A program made the translations under genes and the position numbers. Shown piece by piece: positions 53,611 through 63,158 of a DNA stretch of 64,000 bases. Location: positions 88,129 through 152,128 of the forward strand of contig NZ_JAQZAO010000012.1 of the NCBI RefSeq assembly GCF_028737315.1, read 5' to 3'. How positions within the stretch are numbered: position 1 is the first letter of the stretch; every line of letters begins with the position of its first letter. The notes under the pieces were generated by a model. That model made no database searches. It was not told where the DNA came from and worked only from the letters and a program-made list of their open reading frames with translations. Origin of the DNA: Actinomycetospora lemnae (GTDB lineage: Bacteria; Actinomycetota; Actinomycetes; Mycobacteriales; Pseudonocardiaceae).

Positions 53611-56600
53611 CGTCGGCGTTGACCACGTCCGCGAGGTCCTCGGCGCTGTCGTCGGCGTCGTCCATGTGGTGGGCGGCGCGTTCGTCGTCGGCGTGCCAAC
53701 GGGTGAGCTCCTCGACGCGGTGCTCCTCGGATTCTTTCACGTCGGCGCTCTCGCGGGCGCGCATCTCAGCCAGAGCGCGGTGGGCGCGCTCCGTCGCCGC
53801 TGCGGTCTCCTCGGCGCTGGGGACCCGAACGTCATCCTCGGCCACGGGTGCCGGCTCGTTGACGGCCTCTTCTCGGATGTCGAGGTCCGGAGATTCGACG
53901 ACCGGTACCGATTCGACGACTTCGGGTTCCTCGGCATCGTCAGGACGGGTTCGCTCCCGGCGCTCGGCTTCCGCCGGCCGCTCGCCGGCCTCCTGCGACG
54001 CGCGGTCCTCGTCGGTCGTGTGCTCCGTCGGCGCCCGGTCGTGCTCAGCGAGATCGAGGTCGGCCTCGGTGATCTCGCGGTGCGGCTCGTCCTCGTCGAG
54101 AGCCTGGCGGTGGGCGGCGAGCCATTCCTCAGCGGTGACGAGGCGTTCGGGCTCGGTGTCGTCGATGTGCCGGGCTGCCAGCTCGGCCTTCGAGCGCTCG
54201 GCGGCGGCCCGGGTACCGGAGGTGTGGACGAGCCACCGTGAGCGGGCGTCGTCGAGCTCGTGAAGCTGCTCGGCGCGCTGGTCGAGAGTTCCGGCGAGGG
54301 CTGCGGCCTGCTCAGCTTCACGGATGAGACGGGTTCGCTCGGAGTCGTCCGGGACGGCGAGGGCCTCGGCGCGACGAAGCTGCTCGTTCTGGCGAGCATG
54401 GTCGGCGGCCTGGCGGGTGCCAGCGAGCTCGTTGCCGACGTAGCGCGGGGCCCAGGCGGCCTCGCGGTCGTAGGCGCGGACCCGGACGCGCAGCTGGCCG
54501 TCGGAGAGCTCGAGCTCCTCGCGGTCGATGTCGGGGCGTCCGAGGGCGCGCCACGCGGCGCGGTAGGCCGCGTACGCCTCGGCCTGGCCCGGTGCGGGTG
54601 CGGGACCGAGGGCGTCGTCGTCTACGTCGTAGCCGCGGGACTCGCGGTAGGCGGCGACGGCGGCGGCCTTGTCCTGCCAGGCGTCGCGCTCGTCGGGAGT
54701 GGCGGGCACGGGCCCGAGGGCGTCGATGAGCCAAGCGGGGGCGTTGTCGGCGAGCTGCTCGCCGAGTTCCTGCGCCCGCAGGTCGGCCGCCGTCGCGAGG
54801 GAGGTGAGGTACTGGTTCCACTCGGCGTTGTCGGTGCGCGGGGTCCAGGCGGACCAGGTGTCGCCGACGGGGTCAAAGGTGTGCTCGTCGCGGATGCGGC
54901 CGTGGACGACGTTGGTGAGGTTGCGGGCACCGTCGAGGGGACGGTCGGCGATCGCGTCGTGCAGGACCTGGCGCGGGTCGTGGCCGGCGATCTCCGCGCG
55001 GCGCAGGATGCGGGTGAGCGAGGCGGTGCCGTCCTCGGCGGCGATACCGGCCCGGTCCTTCGGGCCGAGGACGCCCTCGGCGGTGAGCTGGTCGAGCCAG
55101 CCGGCGGTGCGCTCGGCGGCGGCAAGCTGGGCGGCATCGGCGAGCAGTTCGGCCGCGGTTCGGGTGGTGCCGGCTTCTTCGGCGGACTCGGTGGCGGTGG
55201 CGACCGCGGAGCGGGGCGCGGCGGTGGCGCTGGTGTCGAGGATGCCGGCGAGGGTGGCGACAGGATCGCGGTGCAGGCGGTGACGCTCGGTGCCGCGGGC
55301 GGGGTCGTCGACCTCGGTCACGGTCGCGACGTGGGCGGTGTTGGCGTTGCGGCCGCGGGACATGCCGACGTAGAGCGCGGCCGGGCCGGTCGAGCCGGTG
55401 ACCACGGAGTGCGTGCTGTCGACGGTGGCGCCCTGGGCGGCGTGGACGGTGGAGGCGTAGGCGAGTGCGACGTGGTCGGCGACGTAATCGGCGGGGAGCA
55501 CCATCCGCTCCCCCGCGCCGTCGTGCCCGGTGCTGCCGTGGCGGACCTCAAGGGAACCGTCGTCGCGGAGGCCGGTCACGGTGTAGGTCTCGCGGTTGAT
55601 CGGGGGCCGGCGGTTGCCCTCGTGGCCGATGAGCTCCCAGCCGTTGCGGCGGGCCTGGATCACGTCGCCCACCCCGGCGAAGGTGCCTGTGGCGAGCGCG
55701 ACGCCGGCCTCGTCGACGCGCCCGAGGCGGACGAGTTCGGCGCGTAGCACTGCGGAGAGGCGATCGGCCTGCTCGTTCATGTCGACCAGCAGCAGGGAGC
55801 GGCGCCCGGCGAGGGTGTCGGCGAGCCACGCGGTGGCGGCGGAGGTCTCGGCCTCGTCGCGGGTGCCCGCGTCGAGGATGCGGCCGTGCTGGTGGTACTC
55901 GCGCAGCACCGCCTCGTCGCCCGCCCGTAGGCGCAGCGAGGCACCGCGCTCCCACTCAGCCGCGAAGCGGCGCGCGTCGGTGAGCTCGTAGCGGCTGCCG
56001 CTGGTGGCGAGCAGGTCCATGCCGCCGCCGGCGCCGACCGCGGCGAGCTGGCGGTGGTCGCCGACGAGCAGGAGCTTGGCGCCGGCTGCGTCGGCGTGGG
56101 CGTGGATGGCGGCGAGTGCCGCGGTGTCGGTCATGGCGGACTCGTCGACGACGACGAGGTCGCCGGCCCGTAGCCGCCAGGCCTCGTCCTCGGGCACGGC
56201 CAGGCCGTGGTGCCGGCTCGCGAGCCGGTCCTGGCTGCCCAGCCAGCGCGTCACGTTGCACGCGGTGAGACCTTCGGCGGTGAGGACGTTAGTGGCGACC
56301 TGGCTGGCCGCCAGACCGAACACGCGGCGTGGCGCCGCGTCGGCGGGGACGCGGCAGGGGTCGGACCAGGCGCGGGCCAGGGTGCCGACGACGAAGGATT
56401 TGCCGGTGCCGGCGGGGCCGACGAGAGACTCGACGCGCGCGCCGGAGGTGAGCACTCCGCGCACTGCGGCGGCCTGGTCGACGCCGAGCTCGACCCCGGC
56501 CTCGCGGAGCTGTTCGACGAAGCGGTCCGCGACGTGGCCGGGGACCGCGGCTGCGCCGCCAGTGGTGGTCGCGGCGACCATGGCGCGCTCGGTGTGGACG

Positions 56601-58087
56601 TGCTCGGGGGTGGCGTAGAGCCTCGCGCCGGGAGCGTCGTAGGCGGACTGTCCGTGGCGTAGGCGCAGCGCGTCAGGGAGGGCCGCGTCTCCGGGTCGCG
56701 CGGGGTCGAGGGGGACAGCGAGCTCGAGCGCGTGGTCGGTGAGCGAGTCGAGGAACGTCGCGATGTCAGTGGCCTCGAGCAGGCCGAGGTGGTCGGGCAG
56801 GGCGTCGTTGATCGAGCGGGTGAGGTCGGCGCGGGTCCAGCCGGCCTTCTTGGACTGGACGTCGGCGAGTGCGGTCTCGATGACGGCGGCCGGGGACCAG
56901 GACATGGCTTCGGGAGCCTCCGGTCGGGAGGCGAGTGCCTCCTCGGCGACCCCGCGGAGGCCCCCGGTGACCTCAGCGCGGACGGTGGCGTCGACCCGGT
57001 CGAGGAGCTGCTCGCGGGTCTCGCCGTCGTGGGACTTCGCCGCGCGGGTCGCGAGGGTCGCTTGGCGGGCGAGGCGGTCGCGCTCAAGCCCGTTGGGCGC
57101 GCGACCGTGGCGCAGCTCGAACGCGTCGATGAGCTCGGCGGCGCGGGCGGACACGGCGTGACGGCGGGTGGAGACGAGGTCCATGGCCTCGGGGTCCACG
57201 CCGACGACCTCGCGGGCCTTGCCGTCGGGGCGGGTCGCGAAGCGCACGCCGACCGTCCGGGTCAGGCGTTCCTCGGTGGTGCGCTCGGCAACGGCGGCGG
57301 CCGCGGCCCGGAACTTGTGGATCGCGCGGGAGTCGAGGGTGCGCCATTCGCCGTCGGGCCCCTGCACGCGGTTGAGCACGGGGTTGTGGATGTGCAGCTG
57401 AGGGTCGTGGTCGCGGGAGTCGTGCTGGAAGAACGAGGTGACGACCCAGTCGTGGGAGTCGACCCATCTCCCCGCAACGCCGCCGTGGTGCCCGACGCGG
57501 GCGTAGCCGGCGTGGTCGGACAGGTAGGACAGGGCGGCGTTGTTGCCCGACCAGATCGCGTCCTCGACGGCTTGGCGGTACTGGCCCCACGCCGTGGCGC
57601 TGTCCTCGTCGCCGGCAGCGCGGGCCTTGACCTCCTCTGCCTCGAACGCGGTGTGCAGCAGGGTGACCGACTTCTGAACGCTGAACGTGACGTCGAGGAA
57701 GGCGACGTTGTGCCGCGCGACCTTGCCTGCCTCCGTACGGAGTTCAGCGCGGCGTTCAGCGTCGGCGCCCGGCTCGCGTTCAAGGGCGGCGGCGTAGAGG
57801 TCGTCCTCACTCGTGTAGCGGCGCCCGGAGTGCCCGAGGGTCGGGACCTCGTCCCAGCGGGTGGGGTCGGCGAACCCGTCGGCGCGCGGGTCGAGGAAGC
57901 GTTCGTAGAGCGCACGCATGTCCTGGGCCTCGACGAGCCCGGTGAGCCCGAGGGCCTCCGCGCCGCTCCCCCACCAGCGACCCGGCGGTTCGCCGTCGGA
58001 CACGGCACCGGTGTAGTAGTTCTCGCGGCCGGTGGCTACTTCCTTGAGGAGGTAGTCCGGCGAGTAGCCCGAGGAGACGCTCAGCAT
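53600..58087 (-). CDS. MobF family relaxase-helicase (TrwC/TraI type)
   Basis: A 1,495-residue conjugative relaxase. The N-terminal relaxase domain (about 1-320) begins MLSVSSGYSPDYLLKE with candidate catalytic tyrosines, and has the metal-binding histidines in DPQLHIHNP (about 226-236). The RecD2-like helicase follows with Walker A GPAGTGKS (about 556-563), VVDESAM and YASTVHAAQG. The last 500 residues are coiled and strongly acidic near the end. It nicks one strand at oriT and pumps it to the coupling protein. The ATG at 58087 overlaps the small gene before it. It is last in the mobilization operon. Confidence 0.9.
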   Translation of the reverse strand: MLSVSSGYSPDYLLKEVATGRENYYTGAVSDGEPPGRWWGSGAEALGLTGLVEAQDMRALYERFLDPRADGFADPTRWDEVPTLGHSGRRYTSEDDLYAAALEREPGADAERRAELRTEAGKVARHNVAFLDVTFSVQKSVTLLHTAFEAEEVKARAAGDEDSATAWGQYRQAVEDAIWSGNNAALSYLSDHAGYARVGHHGGVAGRWVDSHDWVVTSFFQHDSRDHDPQLHIHNPVLNRVQGPDGEWRTLDSRAIHKFRAAAAAVAERTTEERLTRTVGVRFATRPDGKAREVVGVDPEAMDLVSTRRHAVSARAAELIDAFELRHGRAPNGLERDRLARQATLATRAAKSHDGETREQLLDRVDATVRAEVTGGLRGVAEEALASRPEAPEAMSWSPAAVIETALADVQSKKAGWTRADLTRSINDALPDHLGLLEATDIATFLDSLTDHALELAVPLDPARPGDAALPDALRLRHGQSAYDAPGARLYATPEHVHTERAMVAATTTGGAAAVPGHVADRFVEQLREAGVELGVDQAAAVRGVLTSGARVESLVGPAGTGKSFVVGTLARAWSDPCRVPADAAPRRVFGLAASQVATNVLTAEGLTACNVTRWLGSQDRLASRHHGLAVPEDEAWRLRAGDLVVVDESAMTDTAALAAIHAHADAAGAKLLLVGDHRQLAAVGAGGGMDLLATSGSRYELTDARRFAAEWERGASLRLRAGDEAVLREYHQHGRILDAGTRDEAETSAATAWLADTLAGRRSLLLVDMNEQADRLSAVLRAELVRLGRVDEAGVALATGTFAGVGDVIQARRNGWELIGHEGNRRPPINRETYTVTGLRDDGSLEVRHGSTGHDGAGERMVLPADYVADHVALAYASTVHAAQGATVDSTHSVVTGSTGPAALYVGMSRGRNANTAHVATVTEVDDPARGTERHRLHRDPVATLAGILDTSATAAPRSAVATATESAEEAGTTRTAAELLADAAQLAAAERTAGWLDQLTAEGVLGPKDRAGIAAEDGTASLTRILRRAEIAGHDPRQVLHDAIADRPLDGARNLTNVVHGRIRDEHTFDPVGDTWSAWTPRTDNAEWNQYLTSLATAADLRAQELGEQLADNAPAWLIDALGPVPATPDERDAWQDKAAAVAAYRESRGYDVDDDALGPAPAPGQAEAYAAYRAAWRALGRPDIDREELELSDGQLRVRVRAYDREAAWAPRYVGNELAGTRQAADHARQNEQLRRAEALAVPDDSERTRLIREAEQAAALAGTLDQRAEQLHELDDARSRWLVHTSGTRAAAERSKAELAARHIDDTEPERLVTAEEWLAAHRQALDEDEPHREITEADLDLAEHDRAPTEHTTDEDRASQEAGERPAEAERRERTRPDDAEEPEVVESVPVVESPDLDIREEAVNEPAPVAEDDVRVPSAEETAAATERAHRALAEMRARESADVKESEEHRVEELTRWHADDERAAHHMDDADDSAEDLADVVNADVTT

Positions 58088-58347
58088 CCGGACGACCTCG
58101 CGATCGAGGGGAGGGCTGCACGGCGACGAGCCGGGGTGATCGTTTCGCGTGGCGGCCGGCCGGAGGCCGGCCTGGACCCTCGGATCGTGATGCCTAGGTG
58201 TGCTCGCGTTGATCTTCTAGGTCTCTTGCTCCTGTTGGGGTAGTGCGCTGATCTGGTGAGTGGGTTCTCTGCTGTCGCTGTTCTTGCTCTTCTTCTCTGG
58301 CTCGTTGTCGTGGTCTTGCTCGTTGTGGTGGTGGTCGGCTCGGTCAT
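58081..58347 (-). CDS. small basic Thr/Arg-rich protein before the relaxase
   Basis: An 88-residue protein: a Thr-rich start (MTEPTTTTTSKTTTTSQ) followed by an Arg-rich body, with no fold recognised. The case for a real gene is positional. Its ATG overlaps the stop of the DUF2637 gene by four bases, and its end overlaps the relaxase start by seven, continuing the operon pattern. It may bind DNA at the transfer origin (inference). A strong stem-loop (58154-58172) lies inside it. Confidence 0.48.
   Translation of the reverse strand: MTEPTTTTTSKTTTTSQRRRARTATAENPLTRSAHYPNRSKRPRRSTRAHLGITIRGSRPASGRPPRETITPARRRAALPSIARSSGC
58154..58172. other. GC-rich stem-loop upstream of relaxase, oriT candidate
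   Basis: GGCCGGCC at 58154-58161 and 58165-58172 flank a 3-base loop. The 8-bp stem lies about 70 bases upstream of the MobF start. Transfer origins of MobF systems usually contain an inverted repeat near the relaxase gene. A terminator or a chance palindrome in GC-rich DNA is also possible. Confidence 0.35.
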
Positions 58348-59207
58348 ATCTGGGTCCTCTGCTCGTCGTGGTGCTCGTCGGTGTCGTGTTCCTGGTGCTG
58401 CTCGGGTGGCTCGGTGATCAGGTGCACTGCTGGCGGTTGGGCGCGGAGGTCCTTGAGCACGGTGGCGGCGGTACCTCGCGAGACGCGGGCCTCGGTCTCG
58501 AGGACCGAGACGGTCGGCCAGGTCCTGGAGCCATGGGCGAGGCGTAGGGCGGCCGATCGCGCGCGATCGCGCGCAGGTGACGGGGCACCTCCCCCGGTGT
58601 CGCCGGTGGGGTCGGACGCGGCGCGGTCAGCCGGGTCCGACGCGGCGGGGCGACCCGCGACGGCACCGATCAGCGTTGAACGGTCGTCGGTTGAACGCGG
58701 GTGATTGGGGACAGGGTTGTACGCCACCTGTTGAACGGGCCGCTGCTGGTCGACCTCGAGTGATCGTCGGTCCTCGGCACGGCAGGGCTCGGCTGTCGCC
58801 TCGGGTCGAGGGAGGGCAGTCGCCGTGGTCAGCAGGTAGAGCAGGTGCGCAACCGTCGCGGCGGCGACGGCCGGCCACGCGCCGACGCCGAATCGGAGGA
58901 CGGCCGGTGCCTCGACGGTGGCGCCGCTCGCGAGGTAGACAGCCTGGGCGAGTCCCGAGAGCCCGGCGGCGACGATCACCACGGCCCACGAATAGCGGGC
59001 AGCGTGCCCGGAGAGGCGCGCGGTCGCGGCGTAGGCGACGAGGGCGAGCCCGTCGGTGATCAACGGGTAGAGCCAGGCGATGCCGCCGGGGACGCGAGCG
59101 GCCAGGGCCACCTCGTAGAGGCCGTGCGCCGTCGCAACCGCGGCTCCGAGCGCGACGACGAGTCCCGGCCACCACACTGCCCGGACCGGGGCCGGGGTCG
59201 CGGTCAC
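58344..59207 (-). CDS. DUF2637 (SpdA-like) transfer-associated membrane protein
   Basis: A 287-residue protein. The N-terminal half has about four membrane helices starting VWWPGLVVALGAAVATAHGLYEVA, with the family segment PGGIAWLYPLITDGLALVAY typical of DUF2637 proteins on actinobacterial plasmids. The C-terminal half is cytoplasmic and ends in a small winged-helix-like segment (TVSVLETEARVSRGTAATVLKDL). It is probably involved in plasmid spread or replication control. GTG 59207 overlaps the previous stop by four bases. Confidence 0.77.
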   Translation of the reverse strand: MTATPAPVRAVWWPGLVVALGAAVATAHGLYEVALAARVPGGIAWLYPLITDGLALVAYAATARLSGHAARYSWAVVIVAAGLSGLAQAVYLASGATVEAPAVLRFGVGAWPAVAAATVAHLLYLLTTATALPRPEATAEPCRAEDRRSLEVDQQRPVQQVAYNPVPNHPRSTDDRSTLIGAVAGRPAASDPADRAASDPTGDTGGGAPSPARDRARSAALRLAHGSRTWPTVSVLETEARVSRGTAATVLKDLRAQPPAVHLITEPPEQHQEHDTDEHHDEQRTQI

Positions 59208-59959
59208 CACGGCCTCGCCCCGTTCGCTGCGGTGGGAGGCGCCGGGCGCTGCTGCGGTCCGGGCTCGGACAGGAGGTCGCGGTGGCGCGCTGAGGGGTCC
59301 GGCGGCGGCTCCGGGGCGGGCTGGTCGCGGGCTGCTGCCCACCACGCCGCGATTGACGTACAGGCGTCAACGCCCGGGACCGGTAGCGCGCCCTGCGGAG
59401 CGCTCGACCATCCCGCGCGGCTCTGGTGGCGCTCGCGGGAGCAGGACCCGGCGTAGGCCTTGATCCGCCGGACGACCCCGGGCCGCTGTCGGTCGTGCCA
59501 GTCCCCTGCCAGCGCCACCGACGCGGCCGCGCCCTGGTAGGCGGTGAGCCAGGCGAACTCCAGCCAGAGCAGTTCCTCGACGACCTCGGGGTGCCAGAGC
59601 CAGCACTCCGGAAGGCCGCCGGCGTCGCCGTAGCGCAGGTACACCCGGTGCAGCCAGGTGCACAGCTCGCCGAGCACCCGGGCGACCGCGTCCGGGTCAG
59701 TGGGTGCGATCAGCCACGAGGGTGCAGGGGTTGACCGCGGGCGCGCGGCGGCCGAGGCGAGGGCCTCGGCCACGGTGTCGGCGAGGTCGGCGACGGCACG
59801 AGCGAGGTCGTCGACCCGCTCGGTGGTGCTGGCGAGCGGGTCGAGGCTCCGCCGTAGCCCGTCGACCTCGCGGGCGACCTCGGCCAGCGCCTCGGCGCGG
59901 GCGTACTCGTCCCCGGAGGCACCATCGGGGCCGGTCGGCTTGTGGGTGCGTCCCGTCAC
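59204..59959 (-). CDS. DUF4913 family protein
   Basis: A 251-residue protein. An N-terminal coiled coil (about 15-70) is followed by the DUF4913 core with CWLWHPEVVEELLWLEFAW and GDWHDRQRPGVVRRI. The C-terminus is Pro-rich and disordered. The family occurs on actinobacterial plasmids and integrative elements, with unknown function. GTG 59959 and the next gene's GTG both overlap neighbouring stops, so it is part of the coupled operon. Confidence 0.75.
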   Translation of the reverse strand: MTGRTHKPTGPDGASGDEYARAEALAEVAREVDGLRRSLDPLASTTERVDDLARAVADLADTVAEALASAAARPRSTPAPSWLIAPTDPDAVARVLGELCTWLHRVYLRYGDAGGLPECWLWHPEVVEELLWLEFAWLTAYQGAAASVALAGDWHDRQRPGVVRRIKAYAGSCSRERHQSRAGWSSAPQGALPVPGVDACTSIAAWWAAARDQPAPEPPPDPSARHRDLLSEPGPQQRPAPPTAANGARPW

Positions 59960-60381
59960 CGGTCCCACCCCGCAGTCTGGTCGTCGCAGTAGCCGGCGGT
60001 GTCGTCGGTATGCCAGCGCGCGAGCTGCTGGCGGCGTGCTTCGCCGTCGAGATCGTCGTCCTCCTCAGGCGGGAGGCCGCCGGAGAGCTCGATCCAGCCC
60101 TGCACGAGCTGGTCGTCGGGAACGGGAACCGAGAGCGGCCTGCGGGGAGGACCCTCGCTACGTGGGTTGGGGTGGCTGTCGGGTGTGGGCACGGTGACCT
60201 CCGCCTGATCGGTCGGGTCGTGGTGGAGGCGGGCGAGGAGGGCATCGCGGTCGTCGGCGAACACCTCCAAGTCGTCCGCCGGCGCAGAGTCGCGGGCGAC
60301 GGCTCGCGAGAGGTCTCGGAGCCGCTGGGTGAGGGCGGCGACCTCGTCTGTGGTGACGTGGGACCGGTCGTCGAGGCTCAT
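59956..60381 (-). CDS. hypothetical acidic operon protein
   Basis: A 141-residue acidic protein of unknown family. A short coiled coil at the start (VTTDEVAALTQRLRDLSRAVAR) is followed by a Pro-rich linker and LVQGWIELSGGLPPEEDDDLDGEARRQQL... near the end. ATG 60381 overlaps the coupling-protein stop by four bases, and its stop overlaps the DUF4913 start. The context suggests a mobilization accessory. Confidence 0.65.
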   Translation of the reverse strand: MSLDDRSHVTTDEVAALTQRLRDLSRAVARDSAPADDLEVFADDRDALLARLHHDPTDQAEVTVPTPDSHPNPRSEGPPRRPLSVPVPDDQLVQGWIELSGGLPPEEDDDLDGEARRQQLARWHTDDTAGYCDDQTAGWDR

Positions 60382-62102
60382 CGGGTCCACGGCCGGTCGC
60401 TGGAAACGGCGGTGGCGAAGAGCCGGCGCCGGGCACGTCGGGCGAGGAGGTCGAGCCGGCGGAACCGCGGCGCGGTGCGGAGCCGCAGGTTCGCGCGGAC
60501 GTCGCGGCGTCGCCACGCCATGCGGGCGCGACCGATGACCGGTGCCATGCCGCGGCGGATGACCACGACCTTGCCGCGGGGCAGGTTCGCGATCTGGGCC
60601 GGCTCGAGCACCGGGACCTTGCGGACCGTGCGCGAGGCGACCCGGCCGTGCAGGTCGGTCGTCGTGATCCGCTCGTCGCGCTCACCGGCGAGCGTCGACC
60701 AGAACTGGAGGTCATCGCGGTCGCGTGTTCCGCCGAAGAGCACCACGGCGCCGGTGTTGTTGAGGATCGTCGCGGTCTTGTGTGGTCCGTAGCGCGCGAG
60801 CAGCTGCGCGCGGGACTGGAATGGCGCGATGATCGTGACCCCGCGCCCGCCCATGTCGGCGGTCCAGTTCTCCAGCGGGACCGGCGAGATCAGCGCCGCC
60901 TCGTCGAGCGCGAGCGTGAGCGGCGGGTCGAGCCGCCCGGACGGGAACTGCACGGCCAGGCGCCGGGCCTCGCGGGCAACGTGCCCGGTCAGCGCGCACA
61001 CCAGCGGTCCCGTCTGCGCTTCCTCGGCACCGAGCAGGAAGACCGTCGCCCGCTGCGCCAGGAGCCACGCGACGTCGAACCCCTGTCCCGGCGCGGCGGC
61101 CGCGGCAGCCGCGGGATGTGTGAGCCAGCCGAGCGCCGGCATGAGGGTCGAGGTGATCGAGGTCCGGGTGCGGTCGTTGGTCGAGATGAACTGCATCGCG
61201 TCCTGCTCGAACGCCTGCACCCCGGAACGACGCAGCAGGGCCGGGACCTCGCGAGCAGCGCGGTCGGCGTCGGCGACCCACGCGAGGACGTCGCTCATCG
61301 TCAGGCACCCGAGTGCCGCAGCGTGCAGCAGCGCGGCCAGGACCCGCCGAGCCTGGCCCTCCCAGTAGGAGCGATCTCCGGAGCTGCCCTCGCTGGTCGC
61401 GGCGACCATGTCGGTGGCCCGCTCCCCCGCGGTCACCGGGTTCGTGCACCCGGTCAGCGGGTCGAAGGTGATCGAGGAAGCGAGCCCGGCCATGCCGACC
61501 GGGTTGAACACGAACACCGGGCCGCGCCGGGTTCGCAGCGACCAGCACAGCTCGAGCAGGTCCGTGCGCGTCGAGGTGACGACCAACGCGCCCGGCGCGT
61601 CGAGGATGCGGCCCGCGAGCCATCCGGACTTGCCGGTGCGCGGTCCGCCGAACACGAGGACGACGTCCTCGACCGACGCCCACACCCGCTGTACGCCGAC
61701 CCGGCACAGCTCGACGGCGGCCTCACCGGTCGGCAGGCGCCACCGCTGCCATCGGGTCAGCCCGGCCAGCGACGGGCGCACCGTCACCGCTCGCCGCCGG
61801 TGCACCAAGCTCCCGGCGTGCCGGGCGACATCGAGGGTCGACGCGACACCGGACTTGCGGCGGCTCCGCGCCGACCATCGGGTGACCGTCGCCGACGTCC
61901 GCGCCCACCGGTGCCAGACCGCGCCGACCAGCAGGACGCCGACGATCACGAGGACCGGCCAGGCCAGCGACGTGGCGAAGGCCCACCCCGGTAGGACCGC
62001 GAGGGCCGCAGACCCGACCGCGTAGGACCGGCTCCCGCGCTGCCATGCGATCGCGGCCGCGCCGATCAATAGCACCAGGAAGATCAGGGCTGAGAGGTTC
62101 AT
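60378..62102 (-). CDS. TraG/TraD-type conjugal coupling ATPase
   Basis: A 574-residue VirD4-class coupling protein. Two N-terminal membrane helices (about 5-45) anchor it. The motor has Walker A GGPRTGKS (about 151-158), Walker B TLALDEAAL (about 395-403) and the TraG segment TADMGGRGVTIIAPFQSRAQL. It links the relaxase-DNA complex to a secretion channel, which is not encoded in the window. ATG 62102 overlaps the previous stop (ATGA). The C-terminus is unusually Arg-rich. Confidence 0.87.
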   Translation of the reverse strand: MNLSALIFLVLLIGAAAIAWQRGSRSYAVGSAALAVLPGWAFATSLAWPVLVIVGVLLVGAVWHRWARTSATVTRWSARSRRKSGVASTLDVARHAGSLVHRRRAVTVRPSLAGLTRWQRWRLPTGEAAVELCRVGVQRVWASVEDVVLVFGGPRTGKSGWLAGRILDAPGALVVTSTRTDLLELCWSLRTRRGPVFVFNPVGMAGLASSITFDPLTGCTNPVTAGERATDMVAATSEGSSGDRSYWEGQARRVLAALLHAAALGCLTMSDVLAWVADADRAAREVPALLRRSGVQAFEQDAMQFISTNDRTRTSITSTLMPALGWLTHPAAAAAAAPGQGFDVAWLLAQRATVFLLGAEEAQTGPLVCALTGHVAREARRLAVQFPSGRLDPPLTLALDEAALISPVPLENWTADMGGRGVTIIAPFQSRAQLLARYGPHKTATILNNTGAVVLFGGTRDRDDLQFWSTLAGERDERITTTDLHGRVASRTVRKVPVLEPAQIANLPRGKVVVIRRGMAPVIGRARMAWRRRDVRANLRLRTAPRFRRLDLLARRARRRLFATAVSSDRPWTR

Positions 62103-62500
62103 GGCCGGCCTCCTTCGCACGGCTCGTGGGTGAGGTGGTCCAGGCCGATGTGGCCGATGGCCGACCAGTAGGAGTTGGCGTGATCCAGCGCGCTCGAGAG
62201 CTCGGCGCGTAGCGCGCCCGCCGAGAGGACCGCCCACTCGAGGCGCGTGGCGGGGTCCGAGCCATCGTCGTCTCGGAGGGGCCGCCCGTCGCCGTAGGCC
62301 TCGGTCTGACGGGCCAGGACGCCCACGGGGTCATCGAGCGTTCGCAGGGTCGTCACGACCTCGCAGGCCAGCCGGTAGAGGTCGCCGTGGTCGATGGTCT
62401 CCCCTTGCCGCGCCCGCTGGGTCCTGGCGGCGAGGTCCCACCACTGCGACCCGTTCTCCGCCGCGGCGACGGCACATCGGATTCGGTCGGGGCCGCTCAT
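62099..62500 (-). CDS. hypothetical operon protein
   Basis: A 133-residue soluble, mostly helical protein without a recognised family. It has GSQWWDLAARTQRARQGETIDHGD in the first half and ALDHANSYWSAIGHIGLDHLTHE near the end. ATG 62500 overlaps the whiB stop by four bases, and its stop overlaps the coupling-protein ATG. The function is unknown. Confidence 0.65.
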   Translation of the reverse strand: MSGPDRIRCAVAAAENGSQWWDLAARTQRARQGETIDHGDLYRLACEVVTTLRTLDDPVGVLARQTEAYGDGRPLRDDDGSDPATRLEWAVLSAGALRAELSSALDHANSYWSAIGHIGLDHLTHEPCEGGRP

Positions 62501-62778
62501 CGGGCACCTCCGGACGCCGGCCCCGTCGAGCGGCCGTCACGCACACCTGACCGTCGGAGCTGCTGTCGTTCCTGCTCCGAGACCCCGCCGGCGACGCCGT
62601 AGGGCATCCGTTCGAGGGCTTCCGTCAGGCACGGTCGGCGCACAGGGCAGCGCGAGCACACGGCCTTCGCCGTGGCGACCTGGGCGTCGTGGATCGGCCC
62701 GTCCTCGGCCGAGGGGAAGAACAGCTCCGGGTCCGCGTCACGGCAGGCGGCCCGCTGGCGCCACGTGGTGTCGGTCAT
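62497..62778 (-). CDS. WhiB family iron-sulfur transcriptional regulator
   Basis: A 93-residue WhiB-like regulator. Cys12, Cys41, Cys44 and Cys50 (C-x2-C-x5-C at the second group) bind a 4Fe-4S cluster, and the G-V-A-G-G turn (YGVAGGVSEQER) precedes the basic tail. It lacks the canonical Trp (G[VI]WGG becomes GVAGG). WhiB proteins act with the main sigma factor. Carried inside the mobilization operon, it may set transfer in response to redox state or growth. ATG 62778 overlaps the upstream stop. Confidence 0.87.
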   Translation of the reverse strand: MTDTTWRQRAACRDADPELFFPSAEDGPIHDAQVATAKAVCSRCPVRRPCLTEALERMPYGVAGGVSEQERQQLRRSGVRDGRSTGPASGGAR

Positions 62779-63158
62779 CGCTGCCCCTCCCCCTGCTCGA
62801 CCCGCTGCGGCGCCTCGAACAGCCTCGGCAACGCGTCCTCGGCCGCCTGACGCTCGGCGGGGTCCGCCACGACTCGCGGCGCCACCACGCCGGGCACGTC
62901 TTCCGCCAGGTGCACCAGCCACGCGGGACCCGGCCCCCGCTCCCTGACGCTCCGGGCGAGCGCCCGCGACGGACACACCCGCTGCCCGCCACCGAGCGGC
63001 CACCCGCACCCGGGGCACTGCCGTGCCCCGACTGGGGCGTCGTGATCGGCGGCGACCTGCGCCAGCACCGACCGGCCCGCTGGCTCGAGCAACCGCGGGT
63101 CCAGGTCACCCACCTGCGGCGCCCGCTGTTCGACGCCAGTCGTTCCGCCGCGGCTCAC
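62775..63158 (-). CDS. hypothetical protein with CxxC motif
   Basis: A 127-residue protein with CPGCGWPLGGGQRVCPSRAL in the middle, a possible zinc ribbon, and a helical C-terminus (DPAERQAAEDALPRLFEAP). The GTG at 63158 overlaps the stop of the preceding small gene, and its stop overlaps the whiB start, so it fits the coupled operon. No family is known. Confidence 0.6.
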   Translation of the reverse strand: MSRGGTTGVEQRAPQVGDLDPRLLEPAGRSVLAQVAADHDAPVGARQCPGCGWPLGGGQRVCPSRALARSVRERGPGPAWLVHLAEDVPGVVAPRVVADPAERQAAEDALPRLFEAPQRVEQGEGQR

